A stretch of 64,000 nucleotides of DNA, taken from Pseudophaeomoniella oleicola. Taxonomy: Eukaryota; Ascomycota; Eurotiomycetes; Phaeomoniellales; Phaeomoniellaceae. The DNA is taken from contig QWDQ01000062.1 in assembly GCA_003868215.1 (NCBI GenBank), positions 1 through 64,000 on the forward strand, given 5' to 3'. Below are positions 18,276-29,820 of the stretch, piece after piece. The position numbers and the translations under genes are program-made. Position 1 is the stretch's first letter. The number at the start of each line of letters is the position of its first letter. Under the pieces are notes generated by a model. It made no database searches. It saw only the letters and a program-made list of their open reading frames with translations, and was not told the DNA's origin.

Positions 18276-21264
18276 TCAAATGTAGTACATGCTGTTTTCG
18301 AGGTTTGGGTGGACTCTAATACGTCCAGCATCCGGCAGTCGTTCAGCGCTGCTTGGCCCAGCGGTGTTTGACCCAGCGGTGTTTGACCCAGCGGTCGAAC
18401 CCGGCGCTGATTCGCGATCCTGGGTCTTAGCGAAGATGTCGCTGAGATAGCGACGCGCTCGTTCGCACAACAAATCGGCATAATACGCTGGCGGGGCAAT
18501 GCTGACAGCCTTGGTGGCCCGTCCATACATGTAGCACATGTTATGGGTAAGTTCTTCCAAGGCTTCAGCTGCATTGTTGAAACCAGGGGTTGGTCGTGCT
18601 CTCAAGATCTCGTCGTGAATTACATAATAATGAGCCGGACGAGCTGTTCCTTGCAGAGCGGTATGAGCCTGCAGAAAGAATTCCCAATGTCGTGCTTCAG
18701 TTACACCCCGATCCACAACAGTTCCGTTGACTGGATTCCAAGACTTGAAATCGGTTGCTTTCTGATCTGTCGTTGTCGCGTAGAACCGAGTGTTGTGGCG
18801 TTTCCCAACTATGACGATCGAGATCCTCGGCAGATTGCGCTTGGTAAGGTCAGCTGGATACGTCTTTTTACATGCCTCGCGTAAACCCGTAAGCTCGTTC
18901 TCCAGAACCAGCTGATATTGGCCCTCGGAAACCCCGTCGCGATAAACGAGAATGTTTTCAGGAAGATTTTTGTTTTGCTTCCTCCAACGATCAAGATGTC
19001 GGATCAGCATTTCCGAGATGGCTTGAACCATTTCTGTCCTTGGTTTCTGGATCTTCAAGGTAGCTGGCCATTGCGATAAGTTTCGATCCACGCTCGCAAC
19101 CATTCCAGCGATACTTGGCGCTACCACTGGATCTCTCTTTGTAGCCTTGGTCTTCGAGTCAGGTGACGGATGAGTCACATCGAGGCCCACGACCATTGTC
19201 TTACCCTCAGAAATGATCCCAAGCTTGCCGGATTGGAGGGTGTGATTATCGCCTCCAAATTTCAAGTTCACCTTAAGCGCTACATTGGCAAAGTAGGGCG
19301 GGCCTGCTTTTTTGAACTTCTCGCCGATGACACAGACAGTGTGGATTCCGTGATTGATATCTGCCTCTACCTTAACGGCATTGTAGATGTGACTGTCTTG
19401 GTTTGTGAGGATAACCAAGACAAACTGAACGTTCTTTGCCGCCATCTTAGTGAAACTTGCGTTGATTTCCCGTTGGCAGTTCGCACTGTTCACAGAAGCT
19501 CTCATAGGTGGTCGCAACGGTGCGGGAGCGTCAACCCCGCTGTTGCGCAGTGTTTGATGAAAATTCTGGACAACAGCCATCATAGGATCCGGTCCAGGGA
19601 ATACATCCGTTTTGCCATCTATAGCAATGTAAAGGACAGCCCATGTTTTCAGTGCGGTACCAAGTTTGAGCTTTGTATCACGGAGGTTCCAGGCACCTTG
19701 CGAGGGGATAACAGGGCTTTGACGATAGACGATACTGGGACACGGAAGGACACGTCCAAGCACCGTCATCATCTCCGTTGCGACATTGATCCCGAAATTG
19801 GTGAATATCTGGTTATCGGCTGACTTGACTCCGGCAAGACTAAGAGATGATTTTGTGATCGACTTCGCGTTATCGATCGGCTTCCGGACAGCAAATTTGA
19901 TCATCTGAGCAACCTGATCAGGGCTGAGTCGACGTTTACATGCCTGACCCTCGACGATCTTACAGACCATGGCGGGTAAGTAGGTAGGTCTGTCCCGGCC
20001 AAATTTGATGACCGGAACGTCATCAGCAGGATCCATGCGATACTCTTCTCGAAAGTAATCTCGAACAGTAATATACCTACCCTTGTCGTCGTGCCAAAAA
20101 CTGACATTTTTAGCATCCGCTCCAAGCTTTGCCACGCGACTAGGATGAGGTCTTCCGGATCCATCAGTGGGTCGGGCCAGGCCTGTTATGGTCTTGATTC
20201 GAGATGGCTTGAGATGGTCTACAACCACTCGAAGTCCGGATAGATATTGGTCCAGTCCTATATAATCTCTGCTTCTGAGAAAAGGATTGATGGCTTGTAA
20301 GAGAGAACCTGCCGGGAACACCGCAAAATGTTTCAGTTGAACGTTAAGTGTACATTTCAAGGTTGATGGGCGAACGCTAAGGAAGAATCCTCTGATAGCT
20401 TCGAGGCCTTCTCCTAGGTTGTATCTGTCTGATTGTTCGGGTCGTACAGGAAAGTACCGATTTCCACCGGCACTGGCGACGCGAGGACTGGACTTTGAGG
20501 GATGTCCAAAGATGATGTTCATTGCTTGGATGATCTCGGCTTGTGCCCCAAACGTGGCAGTTGGATCTGTACTTTCTAAATAGTTGTTGTATTCTCGGGT
20601 ATCGTAAGTCCCTTCTAAGGTGAAGGTGATTTGATAACGCTCCGGGTTCCTCGGGGGCGGACCCATGACGTCTGAGTAGACTATCTCAACTGCTCTCGGA
20701 ACCTCGTCACGAGTGATCAAGAATTTCGAATAATCTGTTGCAATCTTGTTTCTTAGAGGTTGGAAGCTGGGATTGAGGAGTGCCAATTCGACCACTCGAG
20801 CGCGCTTCTTTCCTTGGACATCTGGTTTGGTAGTGATACCATATCGACGTATTTGAGTGGCCGCCAGCTTGATTGCAAAATGATTAACCCATAAGGATAC
20901 TGGGATGCCTTTGCTACCGAAGCCGGGACGGAGTGGAAGACGGTCATTGAGATCGAGCTTTGACAAGTCTATTGAGGTTCTGGCGTCCTTGATTGCTTTC
21001 GTAACTTCATCTTCCTTCTTGGTCAATAACTTGTCGGGTTCTGGAGCTCCTTGTTCTGATGCACTGATCACTATTAGTTTGGTCACCACAGAACCTGGGA
21101 CGTATTCACCCTTTGTACACCTGTGGTGGTGGCGGTGGTCCAGACCGACCTCGATTAGCTGGGCCTCCACCGCGTCCAGCTGGGCCTCCACCTCTGCCAT
21201 AACCACCACCACCTCCACCTCGACCGCGGTCACCCCGGCCTCTGTCGCCACGGCCACGGTACAT
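18276..21264 (-). CDS. Argonaute (QDE-2/Ago1-like)
   Basis: Two exons (21264-21110 and 21063-18276) give 980 aa. The start is MYRGRGDRGRG: the first 47 residues are an RGG/Gly-Pro-rich tail typical of fungal Argonautes. The 46-nt intron (GTGAAT donor, CTAAT branch, CAG acceptor) joins VYK to GASEQG in frame. N, L1, PAZ, MID and PIWI regions follow in order. The PIWI slicer tetrad looks complete: Asp680 in VVGLDVTHP, Glu729 in KPRTEMVQ, Asp761 in VYRDGVSEGQ and His863 in RPAHYYVIHDE. The C-terminus ends MYYI, as usual, after a short insert made by 15-bp tandem repeats. The protein binds small RNAs and cleaves targets in quelling-type silencing. A ZNFX1-like helicase lies about 21 kb downstream. 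Confidence 0.95.
18361..18405. repeat. 15-bp tandem repeats in Argonaute C-terminus
   Basis: The unit GCGGTGTTTGACCCA occurs perfectly twice (18361-18375 and 18376-18390) and is followed by a diverged copy. It encodes the repeated GSNTA stretch in the Argonaute C-terminal insert, and each unit keeps frame. Confidence 0.85.
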
Positions 21265-24039
21265 CTTGAGAATCGTCTGGATCTAGACAAGTCTTCTACG
21301 CCTATTGATGTGATTTGATGAGCAGTATTGTTGGATTTGAAATTGATCAAGGTGGAAGGAACATTCAGAAGTATGCGCGAAGCAATTGGAGAATCAATCT
21401 GGTGCTTGTCAGGATAGCAAACGTTCTGGAGGTCGTCCAAAGAGAAGTCGTAAGACACGCCTTTCAAAGACCTGAGCCTAGTGCAGCCAGAGGTCACACC
21501 GTCAGCAAACAATCTTGTAGAGAGGGATTGTCTTGGTCATCAAGTTGCAAACTCAAAGGCTTAGCAAAACCACAATGACACACAGCCCACTGGTATTTCT
21601 CGGACACGCAAAAGCTCTGGTTTGAGCTCGAGAATATGAATAGAGCCAGTGACAGTGGATTGTGTGAGGGCACAAACACTCACTTGGTTTGCAATAAGAA
21701 GAGACCACTCTAAGCGCACTCGAGTTGAGAATGATCACACATGAAGCGGGTGCTGTCAGAACCCTTGCCAGATATATTTCAAGCAGTGTTCAGCGCGCTA
21801 ATCTCCTTGTGATAAGAGATGTAAAGTAGAAGGTGGACGGTTGGAAGTTGATCTGATCGCAAAGAAAGGGACAAGCAATGAAGAGCTGGGGGGAAGTAAA
21901 CAAATCGATCAATGTCAATGTCGTGACGTGATCAAATATCCATACAGAAACATATGAGGGCTAATTCAGGCATCAAACTATGCTCAGACATCAAGTAAGT
22001 AAGAAGCGCCAGCCAATGGTTTGGGCTTGTAAACTCTTGGAAGTGAGTATTGGAATAAGAACGATGACGGGCTTTCACACTGGGTAGATGAATGCGATCA
22101 CAAAGCTAGGCGAAGGACAACGAGGCTATTCATCAGAAAAGGGTTGGATCTTGTTCGTAAGGTAGGTACTATGGTTCATGATCTAGAAATTCGTGTGAAG
22201 GGACATTAGGAGGAAAGAGGAGGAAGAGATATTGTAGTTAAGGAGCGGGGGAAGCTGGTGGTCTGTAGTCTGTTAGGCGGTGAGGGGTCGTAATTCAAAC
22301 ACAACAACGTCCTTCTCCTCTGAATGAATGCATGTACGTACTGAGGTAGACAGGATATGCCTTGTGAGCTTTTACTCGCTGTTGTATCTTTAGATAGGCT
22401 ATCTCATCTTTCTGACGAGGATTAATTGGCGAGAGCGTTTTCAGCATCGTCAGCGTCAAAAGTTTCAGCCTCGTCCAGTTGATTCACATACTTACTGGCA
22501 CCTTTGGCATGACCATGTATTGCGACATGGATCATCCCGGTGCATGCTCAAAGGCAAGAGCCCTGAAGGGGAATGATTATCTCAATCCTTCATAGCTTGT
22601 ACTCTCTAATCTCAGACACCTTTGTACTTGGTGAACATTTCATTCTGCACATGCTCTTAGCTGATTACATCAAACATAAGGTACCTACTTCGTAGTAGTC
22701 CTTGAAACCCCAGCTGGGATCGACCGCCCTTCCGAGACGATATAAACTCAGAGCTAATTACACGCAGACTTCAGTATCAGCTGCGTGTCTTCCATGCCGC
22801 ATACCATAGTAGACGTAACCGACCTGTAAAGACAAAGAGAATAGCGCCAGCTCATCGGTGACTGGGTTCAGTAAAGCGGCGGCTGGAACCCTGGCTGTAA
22901 TCATCCTGACTGCCGAGTCTGAGGTCTAGCATATGGAGGCCGTTGAACAAGCATGTCGACTGCGGCTTAGGCGGATAGTCACAGACGTGTTCGTAGTCCA
23001 TTCGGCCTTCGATCGAGATCGAGATCCTGATTGAATGATGGCGTTGTGCAGAATTAGCGCCGCCTCCTTGCAAGACAACGTTCTTCCTGGCGATACGGCA
23101 GCACAGGAGTGGGATCTTTCCCTCCACTGCTAATGGCGTGTTAGCCCTCCATCATGTATTGTCCCCGTCATCCATGAAGACCTCTCAAAAGCTCTCTTCC
23201 CCATTGTTCTACCGCATGAGCCTGTGTTTCCACACAGGAAAAGTGTTGAACATTCTACAGCCGACTCGTCATATATGGCAAACACTACTATTTACACGAA
23301 CTTATGTCTACGCCTTACTTATTGATGATTTGAAAGAGAACTGCACAAAAGGCGTGCATGGACCTGGACCGTTCATTTACCGAGATCGACGACTCACAAG
23401 ACTGCAGCTCGCTTCTTCCAGCAAGCACCTTCACCCTTGTCCTGCACCAGAAAACCTACACCAGCCTGTTTGTCGAGGTTCTCTTTCCAAGCCAAGGCGA
23501 CAACTGCAAATCGTCAAGCAGCATGCATAATCTCGTTCCTCCTGATTCAACCGACTACATCCTTCCTCAACGAATGGTTTGACCCGTCGGACTTCATTGG
23601 AATGGCATATCGTCGAACTCAAGATAGTGTGGTAATGACGGTGAGGAGACTATTAGAACTTGAGATAAAACAAGTGCTCAATGACAAGCTATTATACAAC
23701 GAAGTATGCATTGCATCAAAACTCAAGCTGGCGAATGTTACCTTCCTGCTAAGCTCTGGACAATTAAAGTGATATGAAGTGATATGAAGTGTCATGAAGT
23801 GTCATGAAGTGTCTAGCCATGAAATAAATATCAATATCTCGGTTTCATTGGTTTGGCCAATCTTCCCCACGAATTCTCCTATGGAATAGATCTTGGACCC
23901 GTAACCCGGAGCATTTCACCAGTCATTAGCCGTACACCTAAGTGGAAACGGTAATAATACCGAACATTGTCCCAACCTGTTATGCCCAGCAGGCCGCCAA
24001 AGTCCTTACAGGACGAGAATATATGAAGGAGGTAATAAA
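21265..24039. other. Gene-poor 2.8-kb stretch upstream of Argonaute
   Basis: No supported gene. Between about 21.75 and 22.85 kb there is no open frame of 60 codons on either strand. Frames at 23138-23772 (up to 130 codons) show no family features and overlap each other. A decamer repeat array lies at 23769-23813. The stretch may hold a long Argonaute promoter or leader, or a non-coding transcript. Confidence 0.5.
23769..23813. repeat. Decamer minisatellite (GTGATATGAA / GTGTCATGAA)
   Basis: Four and a half head-to-tail copies of a 10-bp unit: two of GTGATATGAA, then two of GTGTCATGAA, then a partial copy. Confidence 0.85.
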
Positions 24040-25140
24040 ATGGCAGATGCACATCTCTACGGTGTGCGCGCCCCAAAAACCAAGCACAAGGAAATCTCAA
24101 GCTCGACATCGCTCGCCTTCTCAAGCCATCTCGCATCACTCATTTCCAAGGAAAGCAGCAAGACGCCCGAATCGCGATCGACGAAATCTTCCTCGAAGGC
24201 CAAAGGCGACATCTTCACTGCACAGGGCAAATCTGGGAAGAAACGGACCATATCCGAGGTTGAGGACCCCGACAATGTTGCGCAGAAGCACAAGACGGAG
24301 GATCAGCTGGGCGGCACAGTCGACTCCGTCGATCTACAACGCTCACGACGGAAGATGGAGGAGAAGGCGAGGCTGTATGCAGCTATGAAAAGGGGAGACT
24401 ATGTACCGCCTAGCAGTGGACGAGGCCATGACGAGCAGAATGCCGCTTTGGTTGACTTTGATCGCAAGTGGGCCGAACGTGAAGCGCAAGGCGCAGACAT
24501 CAGAGACGACGACACCTCTTCGGGCTCGGACGACGAATCAAGCGACGGGAACAACGACGAAGAACTCCTCGATTACACCGACGAGTTCGGCCGGACCCGA
24601 AAGATGACCCGTCCCCAAATCACCCGCTTAGAGCGCGACAAGCGCATCGCCGCGAACTTCGCCTCGGAAGCCGAATCCATGTCCGCCCGGCCCTCGCAAC
24701 CCTCAAACATCATCTACGGCGACACGATCCAACACCTCGCCTTCAACCCCGACGACGCAACGACCGCGAAAATGGCCGAAATCGCCGAAAAACGTGACCG
24801 CGAACCCACCCCGCCCGACGACACACACTACGACGCGAGCCGCGAGATCCGCACCAAGGGCACCGGCTTCTACGCCTTCAGCGGCGACAAGGAGGGCCGG
24901 GAGCGGGAGATGGACGCGCTCGAGCAGGAGCGGCGCGAGACCGAGCGCAAGCGCAAGGAGAGGGAGAAGGAAAAGGAGGAACGGAAGAGGGTGTTGGAGG
25001 AGCGGAAAAGGAAGATTAATGAGGCGAGAGGGAAGAGGCAGGCGGAGAGGTTTTTGGATCAGTTTCAAGTTGACATTGGCGGAGGAGGAGGAGAAGAAGG
25101 AGGCGGGGCGGATGAGGACGAGGATGCGAAGGAAAATTGA
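24040..25140 (+). CDS. CCDC174-like (DUF4078) nuclear coiled-coil protein
   Basis: A single-exon gene of 366 aa. The N-terminus (LYGVRAPKTKHKEISSSTSL) and the middle (RRKMEEKARLYAAMKRGDYV, then ALVDFDRKWAERE) are conserved in fungal and animal CCDC174 proteins. An acidic stretch and DYTDEFGRTR follow. The DUF4078 core contains TKGTGFYAFSGDKEGREREM at about residues 270-290. A highly charged K/R/E coiled coil runs from about 290 to 345, and the tail is Gly/Glu-rich. The human relative is nuclear and associates with the exon-junction and splicing machinery; a similar role here is inference. The gene converges on the reductase gene, with 292 bp between stops. Confidence 0.85.
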   Translation: MADAHLYGVRAPKTKHKEISSSTSLAFSSHLASLISKESSKTPESRSTKSSSKAKGDIFTAQGKSGKKRTISEVEDPDNVAQKHKTEDQLGGTVDSVDLQRSRRKMEEKARLYAAMKRGDYVPPSSGRGHDEQNAALVDFDRKWAEREAQGADIRDDDTSSGSDDESSDGNNDEELLDYTDEFGRTRKMTRPQITRLERDKRIAANFASEAESMSARPSQPSNIIYGDTIQHLAFNPDDATTAKMAEIAEKRDREPTPPDDTHYDASREIRTKGTGFYAFSGDKEGREREMDALEQERRETERKRKEREKEKEERKRVLEERKRKINEARGKRQAERFLDQFQVDIGGGGGEEGGGADEDEDAKEN

Positions 25141-25432
25141 TGGGCAGGATCAGTCTATAGATGAGGGAGTCTCGATCGTGAGATATGATTTAATGTTTAA
25201 CCAGAATTACGAGAATCGTTTTCATGATACCCATAGATAAATGAATTTTTACAGCCTGAAGAACAATGTATACGCAATTCTATTTAACTTGGTATATATA
25301 ATCTTTTATCCAAAACCATCTTCTATGTTAACCAAAAAACATCTAGATCTAGCGACTGAACATAGGTATCTATCTGTGCATTTCTCATCATAAAACACCT
25401 CTAAAGTCAAACCCCCCCGAAAAACGGATCTT

Positions 25433-26518
25433 CTAAGAGGTCTGTCCCTTCTCAACCTTCAACATACTCTCCACCGTAGCCTTGACACACTGCTCGAGCG
25501 AGTGATACTGGATGTCCAAAACCTTCCTACTCTTCGAGTTGTCAACCTTGTAGACCTCTTGGCCGAGGCCACTGCCTGGCTCGCCCTCGGGGACCTTGTC
25601 GTGTAGCTCGGGGAAGTCTTTGCGGATGATGTCGCACATCATCTGGTAGGTGAAGTTGCCGCCGGTGATGAAGAAGCGCTCGCCGCCGGCTTCGGGGACC
25701 TCGTAGGCTTTCAAGTGGGCGACGCCGACATCGCGCACATCAACCCAGGCGAAGAAGGAGGTTGGTGGCACGGATTTTTCGGAGCCATTCATGAGGCGAT
25801 AGATATCGGCGGAAGATGTGTTCAGCTTGTCGGTCGAGGTGACGCCGTGTTCGAGAGGGCCGTAGACCATGGGTGGGCAGATCGTCGAGATGGAGAAACT
25901 GGGTTTCTTTTCTTTGACGTAATCCCAAGCGGCCGTTTCGGCGAATTTCTTCGATGCACAGTAGGCGACTGGACCCGGCGCATCTGGCGATGCAGCGTCT
26001 TCATACTTGATAGGATTCCAATCTGCCTCGCTGTAGGTGTGACCAGGGCGTGTGCCGGCTGGAATGTCGATGATCGAAGCGAAAGACGAGGTGATCACGA
26101 CACGTTTGACTTTCGGGGCGTACTTGCTAATAGCCTCGAGGATACCGCGCGTACCCTTTATGGCGGGATCAAGGAGCTCTTTGACGTTATCTTTGATGCC
26201 TTCCATGACGAACGGGGAAGCCGTGTGTATTACGCCGTCGACGTCCTTTACGGCCTCGTCGAATGCGTTATCGGCAGCGACATCTGGAACGATGGCAAAG
26301 GAAAGCTGCTTGAGGTACTTGGCATGCGATTTTTGGACTTTCTTTGCTGTTTCCTCCGAGCGTACCGTGCCTCTAACATTGTATCCAGCTTCTAGGAATG
26401 CCGTGAGCACATGTGCTGCAACGAAGCCGCTAGCACCAGTGATGAGGATTGTCTGCTTTCCGGGGGAAGAATGGCCACCGTGGACCATGTTGAGAAACTT
26501 CTGTTTGATGTGCGACAT
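25433..26518 (-). CDS. Gre2-like NAD(P)-dependent reductase (extended SDR)
   Basis: A single-exon gene of 361 aa. The ATG at 26518 was chosen because the open frame upstream of it contains promoter-like sequence with a TATA box. The Rossmann motif TGASGFVAAHVL starts at about residue 27, after an N-terminal extension of some 20 residues longer than in yeast Gre2. The catalytic elements are ITSSFAS (Ser) and YCASK (Tyr and Lys). Relatives include methylglyoxal/isovaleraldehyde reductase Gre2, dihydroflavonol reductase and cinnamoyl-CoA reductase-like enzymes; substrates cannot be told from sequence. A cytosolic, stress-related carbonyl reductase is most likely. Confidence 0.9.
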   Translation of the reverse strand: MSHIKQKFLNMVHGGHSSPGKQTILITGASGFVAAHVLTAFLEAGYNVRGTVRSEETAKKVQKSHAKYLKQLSFAIVPDVAADNAFDEAVKDVDGVIHTASPFVMEGIKDNVKELLDPAIKGTRGILEAISKYAPKVKRVVITSSFASIIDIPAGTRPGHTYSEADWNPIKYEDAASPDAPGPVAYCASKKFAETAAWDYVKEKKPSFSISTICPPMVYGPLEHGVTSTDKLNTSSADIYRLMNGSEKSVPPTSFFAWVDVRDVGVAHLKAYEVPEAGGERFFITGGNFTYQMMCDIIRKDFPELHDKVPEGEPGSGLGQEVYKVDNSKSRKVLDIQYHSLEQCVKATVESMLKVEKGQTS

Positions 26519-27537
26519 TGTGACGGTAGATTGTATAGAGCTGAGTATGATAGAATAAGAATAAACTGGATTAATTACAGATAGGAAATAGAAAAGAGAG
26601 TTGACCGAAGGAAGACCGGTGTTTATATAGAAAGCGTCTATCACGTTCAAATGGTGCCAAAAACGGTGAAAACCTCGGCCGCAATAGAAATTCGAGTATG
26701 ACCTCACAGTGCAAAAATCGTATCCGGAAACGATAATCCTCGACTCTTTGTCAAACAGATAAGGGTCTTCACCCCAAAAGTCCAGCAGCTTACAAACAAG
26801 AAACAATTTCGAAGAAAAAAGCAAGAGTCCTTATACAATGTTGTAAATCAAACCCATGGAACGACAGGATTGCTGAAAAGGCGGCCGCAAAAGATGAACT
26901 GGTGATGCGTGAGAGACGAGATATTGCATTTCCAAGGAGCCTTCGGATCCCTCACTATCGCGCGAGTGAGAGGGATGAGGGACGAGGAGAGCTTGCTGTC
27001 TCGCTGTTCATCGTATTAGTGTTCTCGTCTATTCCTATTATGGGCAAGGAACATCGATCCATCGATCCATAGTGTGCGAAGATGGAATGAAGAAGAATAC
27101 CGTAGTAATTATGATGATACGTCTGCGAGTCTGGACGAAGATTTGTTGGATTGGAAGGAAAATGAAATACTAATTATGTATAGGAGCTCGGACCTTGCGG
27201 CCGCGTTCCGGCAGACATACGTAGTAAGTAAATGCCGCGAACTAAATCCTATGGTATGTCCATATATGATTAGTAAGTTACTAAGTTATGATTTGGTTGC
27301 CAAAGTTGCCTGGTAAATACTCATGTTCTAGCCCACCGCGAACCGATGCACGAGGCATGTAGAGTGGTGAGAGGCAGGTGATAGAGATGGATTTGGATAC
27401 AAATGTCGAACAGAAAATGAAACTCGGCTTGTCCACTATGGGGAAATGCAGACCGCATGTTAAACGCTGCTAGGTCAAGGATTCGCAGATGGGTATCTCA
27501 GAAACAGAAGGTCTGCGAAGAGCGGACTACAAGAACA
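26519..27537. other. Intergenic upstream of Gre2-like gene
   Basis: About 1 kb with no supported gene. A short direct repeat of ATCGATCC lies near 27054-27069. A plus-strand frame of 80 codons at 27074 has no recognisable product. Confidence 0.5.
26623..26629 (-). promoter_or_regulatory. TATA box of Gre2-like gene
   Basis: TATATAA on the minus strand, about 105 bp upstream of the reductase ATG and followed by an A/G-rich leader, fits a stress-inducible core promoter. Confidence 0.5.
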
Positions 27538-28288
27538 CTACTCATCGTCGACAAATGAATTAGCGAGGCGACCGAAGAAAGGCACTTCGTAATGATCCAG
27601 TGTTTCCACTACATTGCCAGTCAGCAAGGGAGTAGCAAGATTGAGGTTGCCATGTGCCGTCTCACCGTCTCGATAGGCGTGTAGGGCGAGGAAGCCGATC
27701 AGAACCAAATCGCTGGAAAAGAGCAGCCATGACAGTACTGATGACCATGAAAATATTAGGTGAACGAGCTGCCAGAATGTCAGTATCATGGCAGCAGGAC
27801 CGACGTCTGCCACATACGAAGATAGCTGTGAACAACATGCTTGATTGCCACGCGTGAAAGCTGTTGAAAGGCGATATCATCAGCCACTAAGTCTCTCTAC
27901 AGCTTCGACCTCTTTCATACCGTACGTAATCACTTTTGTGTTCCAATAGTAGCAGTAACACTCCTCCCGCGGGGGGTAATAATATATATGCCGACATAGC
28001 TTCATAATCCATCCTCATCGGTAGACTGGTCTGAAACGCTTCCAGACTAAACCCGCCTCCCTCAAGACGGCCTGCGCTCCTGGCGATATAGTCTCCATGG
28101 GGTACAGGACTCGCGCTTCCGCTGGCAAAATGGCTCGGAGGCGGCAGATTCTGCGGTGTTGGAGAGAAAGGTCGTGATATAGGCGGAGAGCGTATTGCCG
28201 GAGATTTGGAGCGGCGGCCATCTGATAAAGGCGGAGAGAGAGCGCGCTCGATTTCAGGAGAAGCATCCTGATAAGGCGCGAAGTTCAT
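27538..28288 (-). CDS. DUF4870/Tic20-like integral membrane protein
   Basis: Four exons (28288-27921, 27860-27818, 27768-27666 and 27608-27538) with introns of 60, 49 and 57 nt give 194 aa. The second coding exon is only 43 nt. The N-terminal 100 residues are Pro/Ser-rich and probably disordered. The membrane domain begins at SAYILLPPAGGVLLLLLEHK, continues through the conserved DYVRFHAWQSS (across the first intron), then HLIFSWSSVLSWLL and DLVLIGFLALHAYRD, and ends with DHYEVPFFGRLANS plus an acidic tail. This order matches the Tic20-like/DUF4870 family (four short membrane helices). Function in fungi is unknown. Each junction rejoins the family consensus, which supports the model. Confidence 0.88.
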
Positions 28289-29018
28289 GTTGACGTCGAC
28301 ATGGGTAAAATGAGCGAGTCGATGTTGCGAAAGCTGGAATGACTTGCACAAAGATCGGCTCCAACGGTGGGATTAAGCGAGAGATCAGGGGTCGCCTCGT
28401 CTGGTGGGTCACTCTCAAGTCTCTCCACGTCGAGGTCTTCATTACTTTCTCCACCTCATGAGGCCGACCTTCAATATCAATCTCCCTACTCACAGTCTAT
28501 TGCAAAAGTAGCACACTTGCGTAGTGTTCTTCAGAGCTCACGGGGTTCCGATCCCTCATAGACATCTTGCGACTCTATCCCCATAGAAGAGAGTGAAGAC
28601 ATCACGATGCTTATCATTTCTCAAAGGACTTCATGGTGATATTGATCATACCAACCGTAGCTGATATCCAAGCTACGGATATTTCATTGGAGTTGACTCG
28701 TGGCACGAAAAGGCAACAAGTATACAACGAAACTTTATGTGATGGATGAACACAATTTATATTCAGCTTACCATCAGGAATGCAGAAAACAGCATGAGAT
28801 CCATAGGATACAATACAGGCAGCAATAATGTAGCCTCCTGTTGCAGTTAAAAACACCGAGACTGGCAAGAACAAAACGATTGATATGGAGCACGTGGATG
28901 GTCATTAGCTTTGGTGTTGGCTAGGGGTATCGGTTGCGCATAGGCATAAGTACATATACACATAACTATGTAAGGCGTGAGGAAAAGAACGGTCATTATC
29001 ATGAAAGGAAGTCATCGA
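28289..29018. other. Intergenic between DUF4870 and DUO1 genes
   Basis: About 730 bp with no supported gene. It holds the DUF4870 gene's promoter and the DUO1 3' flank. Frames at 28254-28874 lack family features. Confidence 0.5.
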
Positions 29019-29820
29019 TCATGTCCGACCCCTGGATATCACTGAACCACTGCCTCTTCCAATACCGCTGGTCGCCCTCCTTGCACCTGTTGATGAGCCT
29101 CTCTGCCCACGCACCGACCCCTGACCACCGATTCCCACGTAATTCGTCGTGCTAGAGGGTGTGCCAGCACCCCGAGACGAACCTCTCCCCCTACCTCTCG
29201 TCGAACCTCGAGTAGGTTTAGCAGCCACTTCCGCACGACGACGCTCATCCTCTTCGGCCTTCCTGGCCGCCGCCTCTTTTCGTTCCTGTTCCTCAAACTC
29301 TCTTCGCTCGGCCGCGTGTTGCCTTGCTACGGTCTCTTGCTCCTCGTCGGCAATGTCCTGGCTAGCACCCTGCCATGCTGGATTCAGAATGAGCCGCTGA
29401 TTATGTTCTGTCTGTGATAATATTCTGGTCCAAGTATTGAGCAGGTTCGACGCTGCACCGACGGTATGATTGACGTTCTATACATCCATCAACCAAGTAT
29501 TGAGATAAACTTAGCAAGATACATACCTCCATATTCGATTTCGCTTTGTTCAGAGATCCTATGACACCTTCGATGGCAGCATTGACTTTGCGCACACTTT
29601 CAAGTTCCCTCCTGAGTGCCGCGTTGCGCGATTCCTCCTTTTCAAAGGCGGTCTCCTCATGGCGGGACTCCGAAGAACCGAAACCTGAAGCCGAGGATTG
29701 CTCGCCACGCGATGATTTTTTGCTGGTCGCTCGGGTTGGCGATGCCCACAGATCCTCATCTGCCTCATCATCAGACAGTTGTAATTTGTCCATTGTTGGT
29801 GTTATGCCGATGTTTGCCAT
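29019..29820 (-). CDS. DUO1: DASH complex subunit Duo1
   Basis: Two exons (29820-29527 and 29477-29019) with a 49-nt intron give 250 aa. The N-terminal motif MDKLQLSDDEADEDLWASPT and the helical core RRELESVRKVNAAIEGVIGSL are characteristic of Duo1. After the intron come TVGAASNLLNTWTRILSQTE and then a QNPAW-like block (ILNPAWQG), followed by an E/R-rich helix. The C-terminus is a basic, Gly/Arg/Ser-rich tail. Duo1 is part of the DASH/Dam1 ring, which couples kinetochores to spindle microtubules. The ATG at 29820 was preferred over one 12 nt upstream; either is possible. The gene shares a 559-bp divergent promoter with the next gene. Confidence 0.93.

Noticed and set aside
18355-18405. Repeat near 18.36 kb as a short CRISPR-like or satellite array
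   Set aside because: It is only about three 15-bp units, lies inside the Argonaute coding exon and keeps frame.
21110-21512. Longer Argonaute N-terminus in the same frame as the PIWI exon
   Set aside because: The translated stretch is low in family features. A short intron instead joins a clear RGG-rich Argonaute N-terminus in another frame, with good splice signals and correct phase.
23138-23772. Overlapping plus-strand frames of 74-130 codons
   Set aside because: They overlap in different frames, share no motif with a known family, and no splicing pattern unites them.
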